The notes below the pieces were generated by a model, which was not told the DNA's origin, did not search any database, and was given only the letters and a program-made list of their open reading frames with translations. From contig PLXE01000022.1 of NCBI GenBank assembly GCA_003151335.1, positions 1-64,000 of the forward strand: a DNA stretch of 64,000 bases, given 5' to 3'. The position numbers were made by a program, and so were the translations under genes. Below, one piece after another: positions 19,304 to 25,770 of this stretch; the first letter of the stretch is position 1, and every line of letters starts with the position of its first letter. Source of the stretch: Acidobacteriaceae bacterium (GTDB lineage: Bacteria > Acidobacteriota > Terriglobia > Terriglobales > Acidobacteriaceae).

Positions 19304-20218
19304 TCACAGTGGATAGTCCACATACAGCAGGGCCGAATCGCGCGAGTATTTGGGCGGCGATGAGGCGTCGTACTGCCGCAGGTAGTAGCCCTGCACGCGC
19401 GAGAGGCGCGGCAGATTGAAGGTCTGGGTGGTAAAACGGCCGGCCAGGTTGCCGTCGCTGCCGGCGCCCCAACCGCCGTTTGAGCGGCGCACTTCGATGC
19501 CGCCGCCGGGAGGCGGAGCGACGCCCGCGTCCACCGTAATTTCGGTGGCGATGACGTTGGTGACTTGTGCCGCGGTAAGAGCCGGAAGATACAAAGACGA
19601 CGACGGAACTGTGGTGGTGAAAATTGCCGTGAGCGGCTCGGGCAAGATCATGGTTTCAAACTTGAAGGCCAGCAGCTCGGCGGCGTCATTGGAGAAACGC
19701 AGCAGGTACTCCGAGCGATCATCGCGAAGCGAGACCACCTGCAGGTCCACCTCACGAACGATGGCGGTGAATGCCGCGCCGCGGGAGGGCGCTGAAATTT
19801 GGACAGCATTCGTGGGGATCACGTCGCCGGCGGGGAGGAAGTCGCTCATGACGCGGTATTCGCCGGCCCAGGCTGGCAGCACCGCGTCATCATCCAGCTT
19901 GAAAATGGCGCGATAGTAGGTGCCCGCAGGACTGGCGCCGGTGTTGGGCGCGAGGCTGGCGTTGAAACCGCCACTGGAGTCCAGAGTGACGGTAAGCGAG
20001 CCGGGGGTTACCGCCCGTCCCGCAGCGGTGGTGAAGGCCGGCCACGAGATCAGGGCGGTGCCTTGCGCGGGAGTGCCGTCGGCGCGGTACACCGTGTCGG
20101 TGATCTGACACAGTGTGGGGGCCTGGCCGATTGCTGCGACCGGCAGCAACAGCGCCGCAAGAATGATCGGAAGGAGGACAGAAAAAAACCGCCCTGCGAG
20201 GCGGCTGATGGTCGGCAT
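19304..20218 (-). CDS. Secreted protein of unknown function
   Basis: A 304-aa exported protein with a clear signal peptide ending near AAIGQA. The body is beta-rich: TVYRADGTPAQGTALISWP and GSLTVTLDSSGGFNASLAPN resemble carbohydrate-binding/prealbumin-like or phage-tail-decorator sandwiches that acidobacteria often encode, but no family was recognised. AGAGG lies eight bases before the ATG. Its 3' end lies 76 bases before the small secreted protein on the same strand, so the two may be cotranscribed. Confidence 0.6.
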   Translation of the reverse strand: MPTISRLAGRFFSVLLPIILAALLLPVAAIGQAPTLCQITDTVYRADGTPAQGTALISWPAFTTAAGRAVTPGSLTVTLDSSGGFNASLAPNTGASPAGTYYRAIFKLDDDAVLPAWAGEYRVMSDFLPAGDVIPTNAVQISAPSRGAAFTAIVREVDLQVVSLRDDRSEYLLRFSNDAAELLAFKFETMILPEPLTAIFTTTVPSSSLYLPALTAAQVTNVIATEITVDAGVAPPPGGGIEVRRSNGGWGAGSDGNLAGRFTTQTFNLPRLSRVQGYYLRQYDASSPPKYSRDSALLYVDYPL

Positions 20219-20351
20219 AATCCATGCCTCTCTGCTGCCGGCGGCAGCCGGCGGAAAGTTGCGTATTGGATATAATGTCCCACAACGTGGGACTCCTTAG
20301 GCTCGGAACGGCTTGAAGCGGGAAAAACTCCGCGCGCATTTGATTTGAAAG

Positions 20352-20548
20352 GGCACGGCTTCAGAGTGTGCGTGAGAACTCATTTTGAGTTGGCTCGGTG
20401 GAACCAATTGCGCAAAATCCGAGCCCCGCTGGGGCGAAAGAGTTTAGCCCAGCACGGAGCCGCAGGCGGAGTGCTGGGTAAAAGTGGAAAATAGATCCGA
20501 GTCCCTTTAGGGACGGCACGGTTCTCACGCACACTCTTCAGCCGTGCC
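20352..20548. repeat. Dispersed hairpin repeat, family A, copy 2
   Basis: Sits in the 365-base gap between the secreted-protein and phosphatase genes. Outer arms 20352-20379 and 20521-20548 are complementary at 26 of 28 positions. The core (AGCCCCGCTGGGGCGAAAGA, TTTAGCCCAGC ... GCTGGGT, GTCCCTTTAGGGAC) matches copy 1. The outer arms differ from those of copy 1 in sequence while still pairing with each other. Confidence 0.75.
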
Positions 20549-20583
20549 GCTCAGCCCTTTTTCCTCGTCATTTTCGAGGGGCT

Positions 20584-21099
20584 TTAGCCCCGAGGAATCT
20601 GCGGTTTCTTCTCATCGCGGCCACGCCGATGCTCAACCGCTTCGACGCTTTCCAAACCGCCGTAGCTGCGCATGAACTGCTCCACGCTGCGCACGTAAAC
20701 GTCGGCGAAGTCCACGACCTGGCGGCGGGCCTGGATCATGTCCATGGCATGGTTAAGCCCGAAGCCCTGGGCGCGCAGCACCGCCAGCGCCATCATGGGG
20801 GCGCGATGTACGCCCGCGGCACAATGGATGAACACCTTATTGTCGGCGCCATCGCCCAGCGCCTCCAGGGCAAAGTCCACGCCGCGCTGCAACAGCTCCG
20901 GCGGCTTCAGTTGAAAGTCGTCGTCGGTGGGGTTCCACAGCACCTTGACGCCGTAAGGCTCGGCGAGTGCGGTGTCATCCCACTCGATCTGCATGTTCAC
21001 GATGTGAGTCACTCCGGCGCGCACCACCTCAATCATCTTGTCATCGAACCAAATGGCGCCGCCTAAGGCGATGCGATCGGTCACCCACGTCATGTCCAT
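20584..21099 (-). CDS. Dual-specificity/tyrosine protein phosphatase
   Basis: A 171-aa cysteine-based phosphatase. The signature CX5R is HCAAGVHRAP with Cys93 and Arg99, and a general-acid Asp lies upstream in PTDDDFQ. It is probably cytoplasmic, as no signal or TM segment is seen. Likely substrates are phosphoproteins, or possibly phosphosugars or lipids, because the family is broad. The C-terminal ~20 residues are charged and poorly conserved-looking. It is monocistronic. ATG 21099 or the ATG six bases later could start it. Confidence 0.85.
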   Translation of the reverse strand: MDMTWVTDRIALGGAIWFDDKMIEVVRAGVTHIVNMQIEWDDTALAEPYGVKVLWNPTDDDFQLKPPELLQRGVDFALEALGDGADNKVFIHCAAGVHRAPMMALAVLRAQGFGLNHAMDMIQARRQVVDFADVYVRSVEQFMRSYGGLESVEAVEHRRGRDEKKPQIPRG

Positions 21100-21239
21100 G
21101 CTACAGTCTGCTCCCCTGCGGAGCTGTCCGCCGCAGCGGCAACTCCACTTGCCATTCTACAAGGCGGCTATCTCCCCTATCGGTTTTGCCAGCGCTCGGC
21201 TTCACCGGCTGCTGAAATGAGGGGCATGGGATGCTTTCT

Positions 21240-21292
21240 CTGACAACTGACAACTGACAACTGGCTACTGGCTACTGGCTACTGGCTACTGC
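21240..21292. repeat. Heptanucleotide tandem repeats (GACAACT)n and (GGCTACT)n
   Basis: About three copies of GACAACT run into four copies of GGCTACT, immediately at the 3' end of the downstream minus-strand gene. Same 7-bp periodicity as the tract at 16062-16127. Confidence 0.85.
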
Positions 21293-21295
21293 CCC

Positions 21296-21799
21296 TCACG
21301 CCGCCACGTCCGGTTCAGGCTCGTCGTCCGACAAAGGATCGAGTCCCATTGTCTTCAGGAAGGCTTCCACCCGATTGACCGGCGGCGCCACCGGCGGCGG
21401 GGAAGGCGCGCCCCCGGCGTCCGGCGCTGCGGGAAGAGCGTTCGGCGCGGTTTCCTCCTCCAGCGGCAGCGTATACAGGCCGGCAAAATCGAAAAGTGTC
21501 TTGGCCGCCAGGTAGCTGCCCGATTCCGCCAGCTTGATGATGGCGCTGTTGATCTCCTGCAGGTGACGCCAGATTTGCAACTTGGCGCGCTCCACCGCCT
21601 GTTGTCGCGATTTCAAGGTGGAAAAGGCTGCGGTATGGCGGCGGGCTTTCTTCGCCGCGTTGCTCGAAGCTGGCGCTTTGCGGTTCTTCTTCGCGGCGCC
21701 GATCTTCTTCACCCCCAGACGCTTGCTGTTGGAAACCGCGCTCCGCGGACCCGGCGCCGGCTTCTTACTGGCCGGCGCTGCGCTGTTCTTGAGTGGCAT
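21296..21799 (-). CDS. Basic N-terminal, proline-rich hypothetical protein
   Basis: A 167-aa protein not recognised. The first ~55 residues are Lys/Ala/Ser/Pro-rich (histone-H1/AlgP-like low complexity). Residues ~55-105 form one amphipathic helix region (TLKSRQQAVERAKLQIWRHL and following), and the end is Pro/Ala-rich and acidic. ATG 21799 has AGGAG upstream. The frame stays open to 22156, but that extension is a translation of repeat DNA and is rejected. The basic start suggests nucleic-acid binding, which is only a guess. Confidence 0.6.
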   Translation of the reverse strand: MPLKNSAAPASKKPAPGPRSAVSNSKRLGVKKIGAAKKNRKAPASSNAAKKARRHTAAFSTLKSRQQAVERAKLQIWRHLQEINSAIIKLAESGSYLAAKTLFDFAGLYTLPLEEETAPNALPAAPDAGGAPSPPPVAPPVNRVEAFLKTMGLDPLSDDEPEPDVAA

Positions 21800-21870
21800 G
21801 TTCGTTCTCCTAAAGGGGAGGTTGACTGACAGCCGCGTAGCGGCGGTACCCCTTGCGACCCTGTCATCCC

Positions 21871-22065
21871 GTCCGAGGACTCTAGAGGATGTGTGTATGA
21901 GGACCCCTTCTGAGTTGGCGCGGTGGCGTGATTGCGCAAAATCCAGCCCCGTAGGGGCGAAAGAGTCTAGCCCAGCACGGAGCCGTAGGCGGAGTGCTGG
22001 GTAGAGTGGGAAATAAGACAGAGTCCCGTAGGGACGGCAGAGGTTGCGACACAGTCTCGTAAGCC
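21871..22065. repeat. Dispersed hairpin repeat, family A, copy 3
   Basis: The core (ATTGCGCAAAATCC, AGCCCCGTAGGGGCGAAAGA, TAGCCCAGC ... GCTGGGT, GTCCCGTAGGGAC) and right arm (GGTTGCGACACAGTCTC) match the other copies. The left arm pairs only partly with the right. It lies in a ~770-base gene-free stretch before the mobile element. Confidence 0.7.
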
Positions 22066-22321
22066 CGCGGTCAAGCGGGGGTACGGACCGGGGGAGTCCC
22101 TTCAGGGACGGCACTGCCCTCTGGCGGGTGGAGCGGGACATTTGCAGTCCTCCCAATTGGGTTACCGCGGAGAGACGCCCTTCAAGCCGCGGGATGATAC
22201 ATGCTTTCCGCCGGTCGAATCATGTGAAGTTTCGTACCGGGGATGAAGTATCGCGCGAGCTGAAGTCGTTTACATTGGCAACTCAGTGGAGGCGCGCAGG
22301 CCCGCTCCACCCAACACTGCC

Positions 22322-22430
22322 CCAGAAACACAAAAGCCCAGCCGAAGCTGGGGTATGGCCGAAAGTCGTTGGCCTGCGAAGGAAAATGAGGCCAGAAACA
22401 CGAAAACCCAGCGCTCGGCTGGGTCGCTGG
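22322..22430. repeat. Pair of direct repeats with hairpins
   Basis: CCAGAAACAC[A/G]AAA[G/A]CCCAGC occurs at 22322 and again at 22392. Each copy runs into a short hairpin (CCCAGCCGAAGCTGGG; CCCAGCGCTCGGCTGGG). The function is unknown, and they could act as terminators or small structured RNAs. The remaining bases up to 22565 turn AT-rich and hold no gene. Confidence 0.45.
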
Positions 22431-22565
22431 GAAAGCTCTACAGAACCGCCTCCCAATCTTTAACTCTAGTTTTAATATAGCACATTTCAGGGGTAAATGG
22501 ACACCATTTTCGTGGTTTATTTCGCGGTTGTTTTCAATGGTTTGGATGCGATTGTTGTATTTTGC

Positions 22566-22588
22566 CAGGAATATTCACTTGACACAAA
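22566..22588 (+). repeat. Left terminal inverted repeat of the IS1595-type element
   Basis: 23 bp identical, in inverted orientation, to 25568-25590. It begins CAGGAATATTCACTTGACAC. TTGACA inside it could serve as a -35 box for the transposase, whose ATG is 26 bases downstream of the repeat. Confidence 0.9.
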
Positions 22589-22613
22589 CCAATCATTTGT
22601 GTAATATGAATAC

Positions 22614-23594
22614 ATGAACAAGCGAATCCATCCTAAGCCCATGAATATCAGGGACATTGCGATAAAGTTCTCTACCGAAGAGCAGTGTCTTGAGTACGTC
22701 GAGCAAATGCGCTGGCCGGACGGCGTTGTGCGCTGCCCGATCTGCGGCGGCGATCAGGTCAAGAAGGTGCGCCGGGATGCTGAGTCCAAGAACAAGCGGC
22801 CCTGGTTCTACCTGTGCCTTGAGAAAACCTGCCATCAGCAATTCTCGCCCACGGCGGGGACGCTGTTCGCTGACTCGCATCTCCCGCTCATAGTCTGGTT
22901 CCATGCCATCGGCCTGATCTTGAACGCGAAGAAGGGCATCAGCGCAAAGCAGCTACAGCGCGATCTCGGCATCGGCGGATACAAAACCGCCTGGTATCTG
23001 AATCACCGCATCAGGGAAGCGATGCGCGAGAACGATGGCAATCTGCTCGGCGGGACCGTCGAAATTGATGAGACGTATGTAGGCGGTCGCGTGAAGGGCA
23101 AGGGCATCAGTTACGCCATGAGCAAGAAACAAGTTGTGATGGGTGCTGTAGAGCGCGGCGGCGAGCTTCGCTTGCGTCACGTCGAAAATGCCGAAGCCCA
23201 CACCTTGCGCGGGTTCATCGCAGCGCACATCAGCCCTGATACTGAGCGCATCATGACCGATCAGCACAAGAGTTATCCTCCGGCCCTGAAATCGCTAACC
23301 AAAATGAATCCCGATTTTTCGCCACGGCATGAAACCGTGAATCACATAATCGGGGAGTACGTGCGCGGCGACGTTACGACTAACGGTATCGAATCCGCGT
23401 TCTCACTGCTCAAGCGCGGAGTGATAGGCCAGTTCCACAAGCTGTCCGGCAAGCACTTGCACCGCTATTTGAGTGAGTTTGAGTACAGGTTCAACCGGCG
23501 TAACGATGCGGACGTGTTCATAGACACGGTGCGCCGTTTGTGCGGAGTTGCACCGCTGCGATTCGAGGAGCTTACTTCTGGCGAGAAGGCTTAG
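22614..23594 (+). CDS. IS1595-family transposase
   Basis: A 326-aa transposase. The N-terminal zinc ribbon (CPICGG and CLEKTC) is followed by an HTH-like segment (KGISAKQLQRDLGIGGYKTA). The DDE catalytic domain has TVEIDETYVGG, IMTDQHKSY, VNHIIGEYVRG and the TTNGIESAFSLLKRG block with the terminal Glu, and ends HLHRYLSEFEYRFNRR. The ORF is intact. Five ATA codons are present (for example codon 17), which matters given the UAU-anticodon tRNA next door. It reads toward the minus-strand passenger operon and overlaps the 43-aa ORF at its 3' end. Confidence 0.95.
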   Translation: MNKRIHPKPMNIRDIAIKFSTEEQCLEYVEQMRWPDGVVRCPICGGDQVKKVRRDAESKNKRPWFYLCLEKTCHQQFSPTAGTLFADSHLPLIVWFHAIGLILNAKKGISAKQLQRDLGIGGYKTAWYLNHRIREAMRENDGNLLGGTVEIDETYVGGRVKGKGISYAMSKKQVVMGAVERGGELRLRHVENAEAHTLRGFIAAHISPDTERIMTDQHKSYPPALKSLTKMNPDFSPRHETVNHIIGEYVRGDVTTNGIESAFSLLKRGVIGQFHKLSGKHLHRYLSEFEYRFNRRNDADVFIDTVRRLCGVAPLRFEELTSGEKA

Positions 23595-23703
23595 ACCGTT
23601 TGGCCTGGGCCTTCTTCCCCGCCTTTATCTCTGATTCCTTCTTCGGCGGGGACTTCAGCATCCGCGAGAGAAGCGCGTCGAATTGTGCCTTATCGGTTTT
23701 CAT
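23572..23703 (-). CDS. 43-aa basic ORF at the end of the passenger operon
   Basis: Translated from the minus strand, the 43-aa product starts MKTDKAQFDALLSRMLKSPP and continues Lys-rich to RSKPSRQK. It starts four bases after the 3' end of the tRNA-like gene, and its last 23 bases overlap the end of the transposase gene on the other strand. Helical D-x-x-L-x-R-M text followed by a basic tail suggests a small partner-binding or nucleic-acid-binding protein, but no family is assigned. No Shine-Dalgarno is evident, so translation could depend on coupling or on processing of the tRNA. It could be spurious. Confidence 0.5.
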   Translation of the reverse strand: MKTDKAQFDALLSRMLKSPPKKESEIKAGKKAQAKRSKPSRQK

Positions 23704-23707
23704 TCGG

Positions 23708-23796
23708 CGGGACCGATCCGATTCGAACGGACGGAACGTGAATGCACGTTCACCCGATTATAAGTCGGGAGCACTAAGCCACTATGCGACGGTCCC
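23708..23796 (-). tRNA. Class-II tRNA-Ser-like gene with UAU anticodon
   Basis: Cloverleaf read by eye on the minus strand. The 7-bp acceptor pairs GGGACCG with CGGTCCC. Then come U8, a 17-nt D arm (GCATAGTGGCTTAGTGC, 3-bp stem, A14, G15 and the GG pair), and a 5-bp anticodon stem CCCGA/TCGGG with loop CTTATAA (anticodon TAT). A long variable arm follows (GAACGTG, loop CATT, CACGTTC), then a T arm GTCCG-TTCGAAT-CGGAT. The discriminator is G, followed by CCG rather than CCA. Long variable arm, 3-bp D stem and G73 are serine-tRNA traits, yet the anticodon would read the isoleucine codon AUA. It lies inside the mobile element, between two ORFs. Confidence 0.8.
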
Positions 23797-23798
23797 AC

Positions 23799-24083
23799 CT
23801 AATTCGGGGCCTTCGTTGCTGGCTTCGCATCATCTGCTGGCTTTGGGTTTACTTTTGCGGCGTCCACAGTGACGCTGTTCTCCTTCTCGCCCTTCATCAG
23901 CCCAATCTCAAGAATTGCGATCACTGCTGCTGGACGTAGGCTGTCGTCGTTCTCCCCAATATTTGCAGCGTTAAGTCCAAATTTGACGAACAACGACCAG
24001 AGCCCCTCGTGAATACCTTGGGACTTGATAAGGGATGTGGCTACTTCCTTGTACGAAAAAACAATGTTGCCGACCTCAGGCAC
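23799..24083 (-). CDS. 94-aa hypothetical protein, third gene of passenger operon
   Basis: Not recognised. The first ~60 residues look folded (EVGNIVFSYKEVATSLIKSQ, then a GLWSLFVKFGLNAANIGEND segment and PAAVIAILEIGLMKGEKEN). The last 25 are Lys/Ala/Pro-rich and probably disordered. A GTG start overlaps the end of the repressor gene by eight bases, so the two are likely translationally coupled. Its TAG stop is two bases before the tRNA-like gene. A third component next to a toxin-antitoxin-like pair could be a chaperone or effector, but nothing in the sequence proves it. Confidence 0.6.
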   Translation of the reverse strand: MPEVGNIVFSYKEVATSLIKSQGIHEGLWSLFVKFGLNAANIGENDDSLRPAAVIAILEIGLMKGEKENSVTVDAAKVNPKPADDAKPATKAPN

Positions 24084-24573
24084 GGTACACCACGCTTTTC
24101 TTGTCGTTAGAGCTTGTCAGCTCAAGTTGTGCGTCTATGTGCAATGGCGTATAGGGTTCATTGGTAGTTACAGCAGTGTCGTACCATAGTGACATGCGGC
24201 AAGTTGGAAGAAGTGCACTTCCAAGCTCAAAGTAGTCAACCGGCGCACCCTGTAATTTCCAGCATTGCTCAAAGATTTCCGAGCTAATGGGTCCACGCAA
24301 GTTACGCGGGTCTCCATCGTCATAAGCGACGAGAGCAACCTTCAAACCGAGTCCCTTGGCGTATTCGACCGCATTAACCAGTTGCAGATTGCCGGGCTTG
24401 TTCAGGAACTGCGATACGGCAGAACGTGTCACATGAAGCCGTTTGGCCAGTTCTGTTTGGTTAATCGGAACCTGGTCCATCCGCTTCATCAACTGAGTAA
24501 CAAAATCAAACGAAATCCGATGGATGAATGCTGCTGTACTTCTCTCGGTCCAATGGCGCTTTAGTTTTTCCAC
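24076..24573 (-). CDS. XRE-type helix-turn-helix protein (antitoxin/repressor-like)
   Basis: A 165-aa protein. An N-terminal helix (residues 1-35) precedes an HTH: INQTELAKRLHVTRSAVSQF then LNKPGNLQLVNAVEYAKGLG, the Cro/CI-type fold. Residues ~95-165 form an extra domain with beta-strand character (APVDYFELGSALLPTCRMSL and following). A GTG start has GGGGAGGA six bases upstream, the strongest ribosome site in the operon. It overlaps the RelE/HigB-like gene by 13 bases. Binding to the twin palindromes upstream of the operon is inferred from usual autoregulation of such pairs. Confidence 0.82.
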   Translation of the reverse strand: MEKLKRHWTERSTAAFIHRISFDFVTQLMKRMDQVPINQTELAKRLHVTRSAVSQFLNKPGNLQLVNAVEYAKGLGLKVALVAYDDGDPRNLRGPISSEIFEQCWKLQGAPVDYFELGSALLPTCRMSLWYDTAVTTNEPYTPLHIDAQLELTSSNDKKSVVYRA

Positions 24574-25019
24574 GACTTCCTCCCCTTACCGTACTCCGGG
24601 TACTCCTTTGCTATAGCTTCTATCGCCCTTAGATCGGCAAGCATTTGCATTGCATGATCTAGAATTGTCGGCTCTGTATTCCACTGGTATTTTGTTGCAG
24701 ATTCAGTCAGAACACACAGCCGAAAGCCACCGTCGGTTTCCGGCCTCGGATTACACAGGAAGCCGTATAACCGCAACGACTGATGTTTAAACGCGTAGCA
24801 CTCGTGGTGCTTAGGGTCATTCGGGAATCCGTGGTGATATTTGTCGTGCACTCCCCCGCTCAACCAATGGTCGATCCTGTCCCTGATTTCTTGCTCTTCC
24901 TTGCTTCCAAGGGCATCAAATGTTCGACCAGCATCTAACCAACCCTCACCCTCCAGAAAGCCAATACCGCGTCGTCTGAAGTAGAAACCACTTGGCGTTC
25001 TGAAAGTGAGTATCGGCAT
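24561..25019 (-). CDS. RelE/HigB-like protein (putative toxin)
   Basis: A 152-aa protein, first gene of the passenger operon. Central residues (HHECYAFKHQSLRLYGFLCN, then GGFRLCVLTESATKYQW) followed by a long helix (ILDHAMQMLADLRAIEAIAKEYPEYGK) follow the strand-turn-strand, positive-patch, C-terminal-helix order of HigB/RelE-type mRNA interferases. The match is by pattern only, the protein is longer than typical toxins, and the N-terminal ~60 residues are extra. The frame opens at 25079, but that stretch covers an operator palindrome, so ATG 25019 is preferred. Position ahead of an XRE gene is the HigBA order. Confidence 0.55.
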   Translation of the reverse strand: MPILTFRTPSGFYFRRRGIGFLEGEGWLDAGRTFDALGSKEEQEIRDRIDHWLSGGVHDKYHHGFPNDPKHHECYAFKHQSLRLYGFLCNPRPETDGGFRLCVLTESATKYQWNTEPTILDHAMQMLADLRAIEAIAKEYPEYGKGRKSWKN

Positions 25020-25045
25020 CGGACTTGGCGGCCCATTTGTCCACA

Positions 25046-25101
25046 GTTTAGCTGGGGCTAAACAATGTGTCAATGGCACTTATGTTTAGCTGGGACTAAA
25101 C
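25046..25101. promoter_or_regulatory. Twin palindromic operators of the passenger operon
   Basis: GTTTAGCTGGGGCTAAAC (25046-25063) and GTTTAGCTGGGACTAAAC (25084-25101) are 18-bp inverted repeats with 6-bp half-sites, 38 bp apart centre to centre. They lie 27-82 bases upstream of the RelE/HigB-like start. The pair also faces the plus-strand region leading to the 46-aa peptide. They are likely sites for the XRE protein. Confidence 0.75.
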
Positions 25102-25330
25102 TTTGGTAACGCCATTCTATGCCAATGGATACAGCCCTGTCACGGCATTTTCATTCTCTCAGCGGTGGCGGCTATTGCCGCGTTATTGGCCGGACCTCCG
25201 TACCGTGACCGCCGTCACAGACAGCGATCAAGTGGGCAATATTGCTCAGACAGCGATCTGTCGCCTGCGTAATACTGACTCGATTCGGAACCCATCGGTT
25301 TCTGTTTTCGACACCATAATTGGAGGCGTC

Positions 25331-25471
25331 ATGACTTCGTCCATTTTAGTGCTTGGTGCTAGTCTGGTAGTGATCGCGCTGCTGGCGATCTATGTCCCTA
25401 CGATTTATATCCGCAAGACGAACAAAATGATCCACCTCTTGGAGCAAATCGCGGCCAACACACGCAAATGA
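25331..25471 (+). CDS. 46-aa single-pass membrane peptide
   Basis: The peptide MTSSILVLGASLVVIALLAI followed by YVPTIYIRKTN and a short amphipathic tail has one transmembrane helix (residues 4-24) and a basic C-terminal side. GGAGG lies five bases before the ATG, good support for translation. The upstream part of the open frame (25103-25330) is not coding-like. It is the last gene inside the IS1595-type element and is divergent from the toxin-like operon. It is similar in size to type-I toxins and small holin-like peptides, but the function is unknown. Confidence 0.6.
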   Translation: MTSSILVLGASLVVIALLAIYVPTIYIRKTNKMIHLLEQIAANTRK

Positions 25472-25567
25472 GGGTTTAGCCCGGCCACCGTTGGGACGAC
25501 CTGAACAACCCCCTGCCGGGGGCTGTACTTTTTACCCACTGCCCTGTCTATCCGATTCTAGCAGGTA

Positions 25568-25590
25568 TTTGTGTCAAGTGAATATTCCTG
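25568..25590 (-). repeat. Right terminal inverted repeat of the IS1595-type element
   Basis: Perfect 23-bp complement of 22566-22588, followed directly by CATTTTGC, the right copy of the 8-bp target duplication. Confidence 0.9.
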
Positions 25591-25717
25591 CATTTTGCAA
25601 TATTGACATGTAAAAAGTAGGCGGTAAAAAGTGCTAGTGGTAGCACGACGACTATAAAATGGACCGTTTCGGGAAAGAGCCCACCCTCGCCCTTTACTGT
25701 AGCCATGACTACTCGCT

Positions 25718-25763
25718 GGGTGCCCCACCCTGCTCGCCCGTTTTTGGCGAGAGGGTGGGTACC
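25718..25763 (-). terminator. Hairpin after glnA (GGTGCCCC family C, copy 1)
   Basis: A long stem: CCCACCCT and CTCGCC pair with GGCGAG and AGGGTGGG around the loop CGTTTTT, eight bases after the glnA stop (minus strand). Related hairpins with the GGTGCCCC opening lie at 32972-33010 and 34677-34718. It is probably a terminator or mRNA 3'-end stabiliser. Confidence 0.6.
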
Positions 25764-25770
25764 ACTGTTG

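Larger units (their letters stand above)
22566..25590. mobile_element. IS1595-type transposon with passenger genes
   Basis: A 3,025-bp element. The ends are perfect 23-bp inverted repeats: CAGGAATATTCACTTGACAC plus AAA at 22566-22588, with the complement at 25568-25590. Outside them lie TATTTTGC (22558-22565) and CATTTTGC (25591-25598), an 8-bp target duplication with one mismatch. IS1595-family elements are known to make 8-bp duplications. Inside are the transposase, a 43-aa ORF, a tRNA-like gene, three coupled minus-strand genes with twin operators, and a 46-aa membrane peptide. Carriage of passenger genes is known in this family. The intact ends and ORF suggest a recent insertion. Confidence 0.88.

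Noticed and set aside
21800-22156. N-terminal extension of the minus-strand hypothetical protein
   Set aside because: The extra 119 residues are a translation of a family A repeat. A good ribosome site precedes the internal ATG at 21799.
23708-23796. 8/4 or 9/3 acceptor/T-stem structure (non-canonical allo-tRNA branch)
   Set aside because: The eighth acceptor pair would be U-U, and a 7/5 fold with a G-U at the T-stem base fits better. Only the anticodon/body mismatch is unusual.
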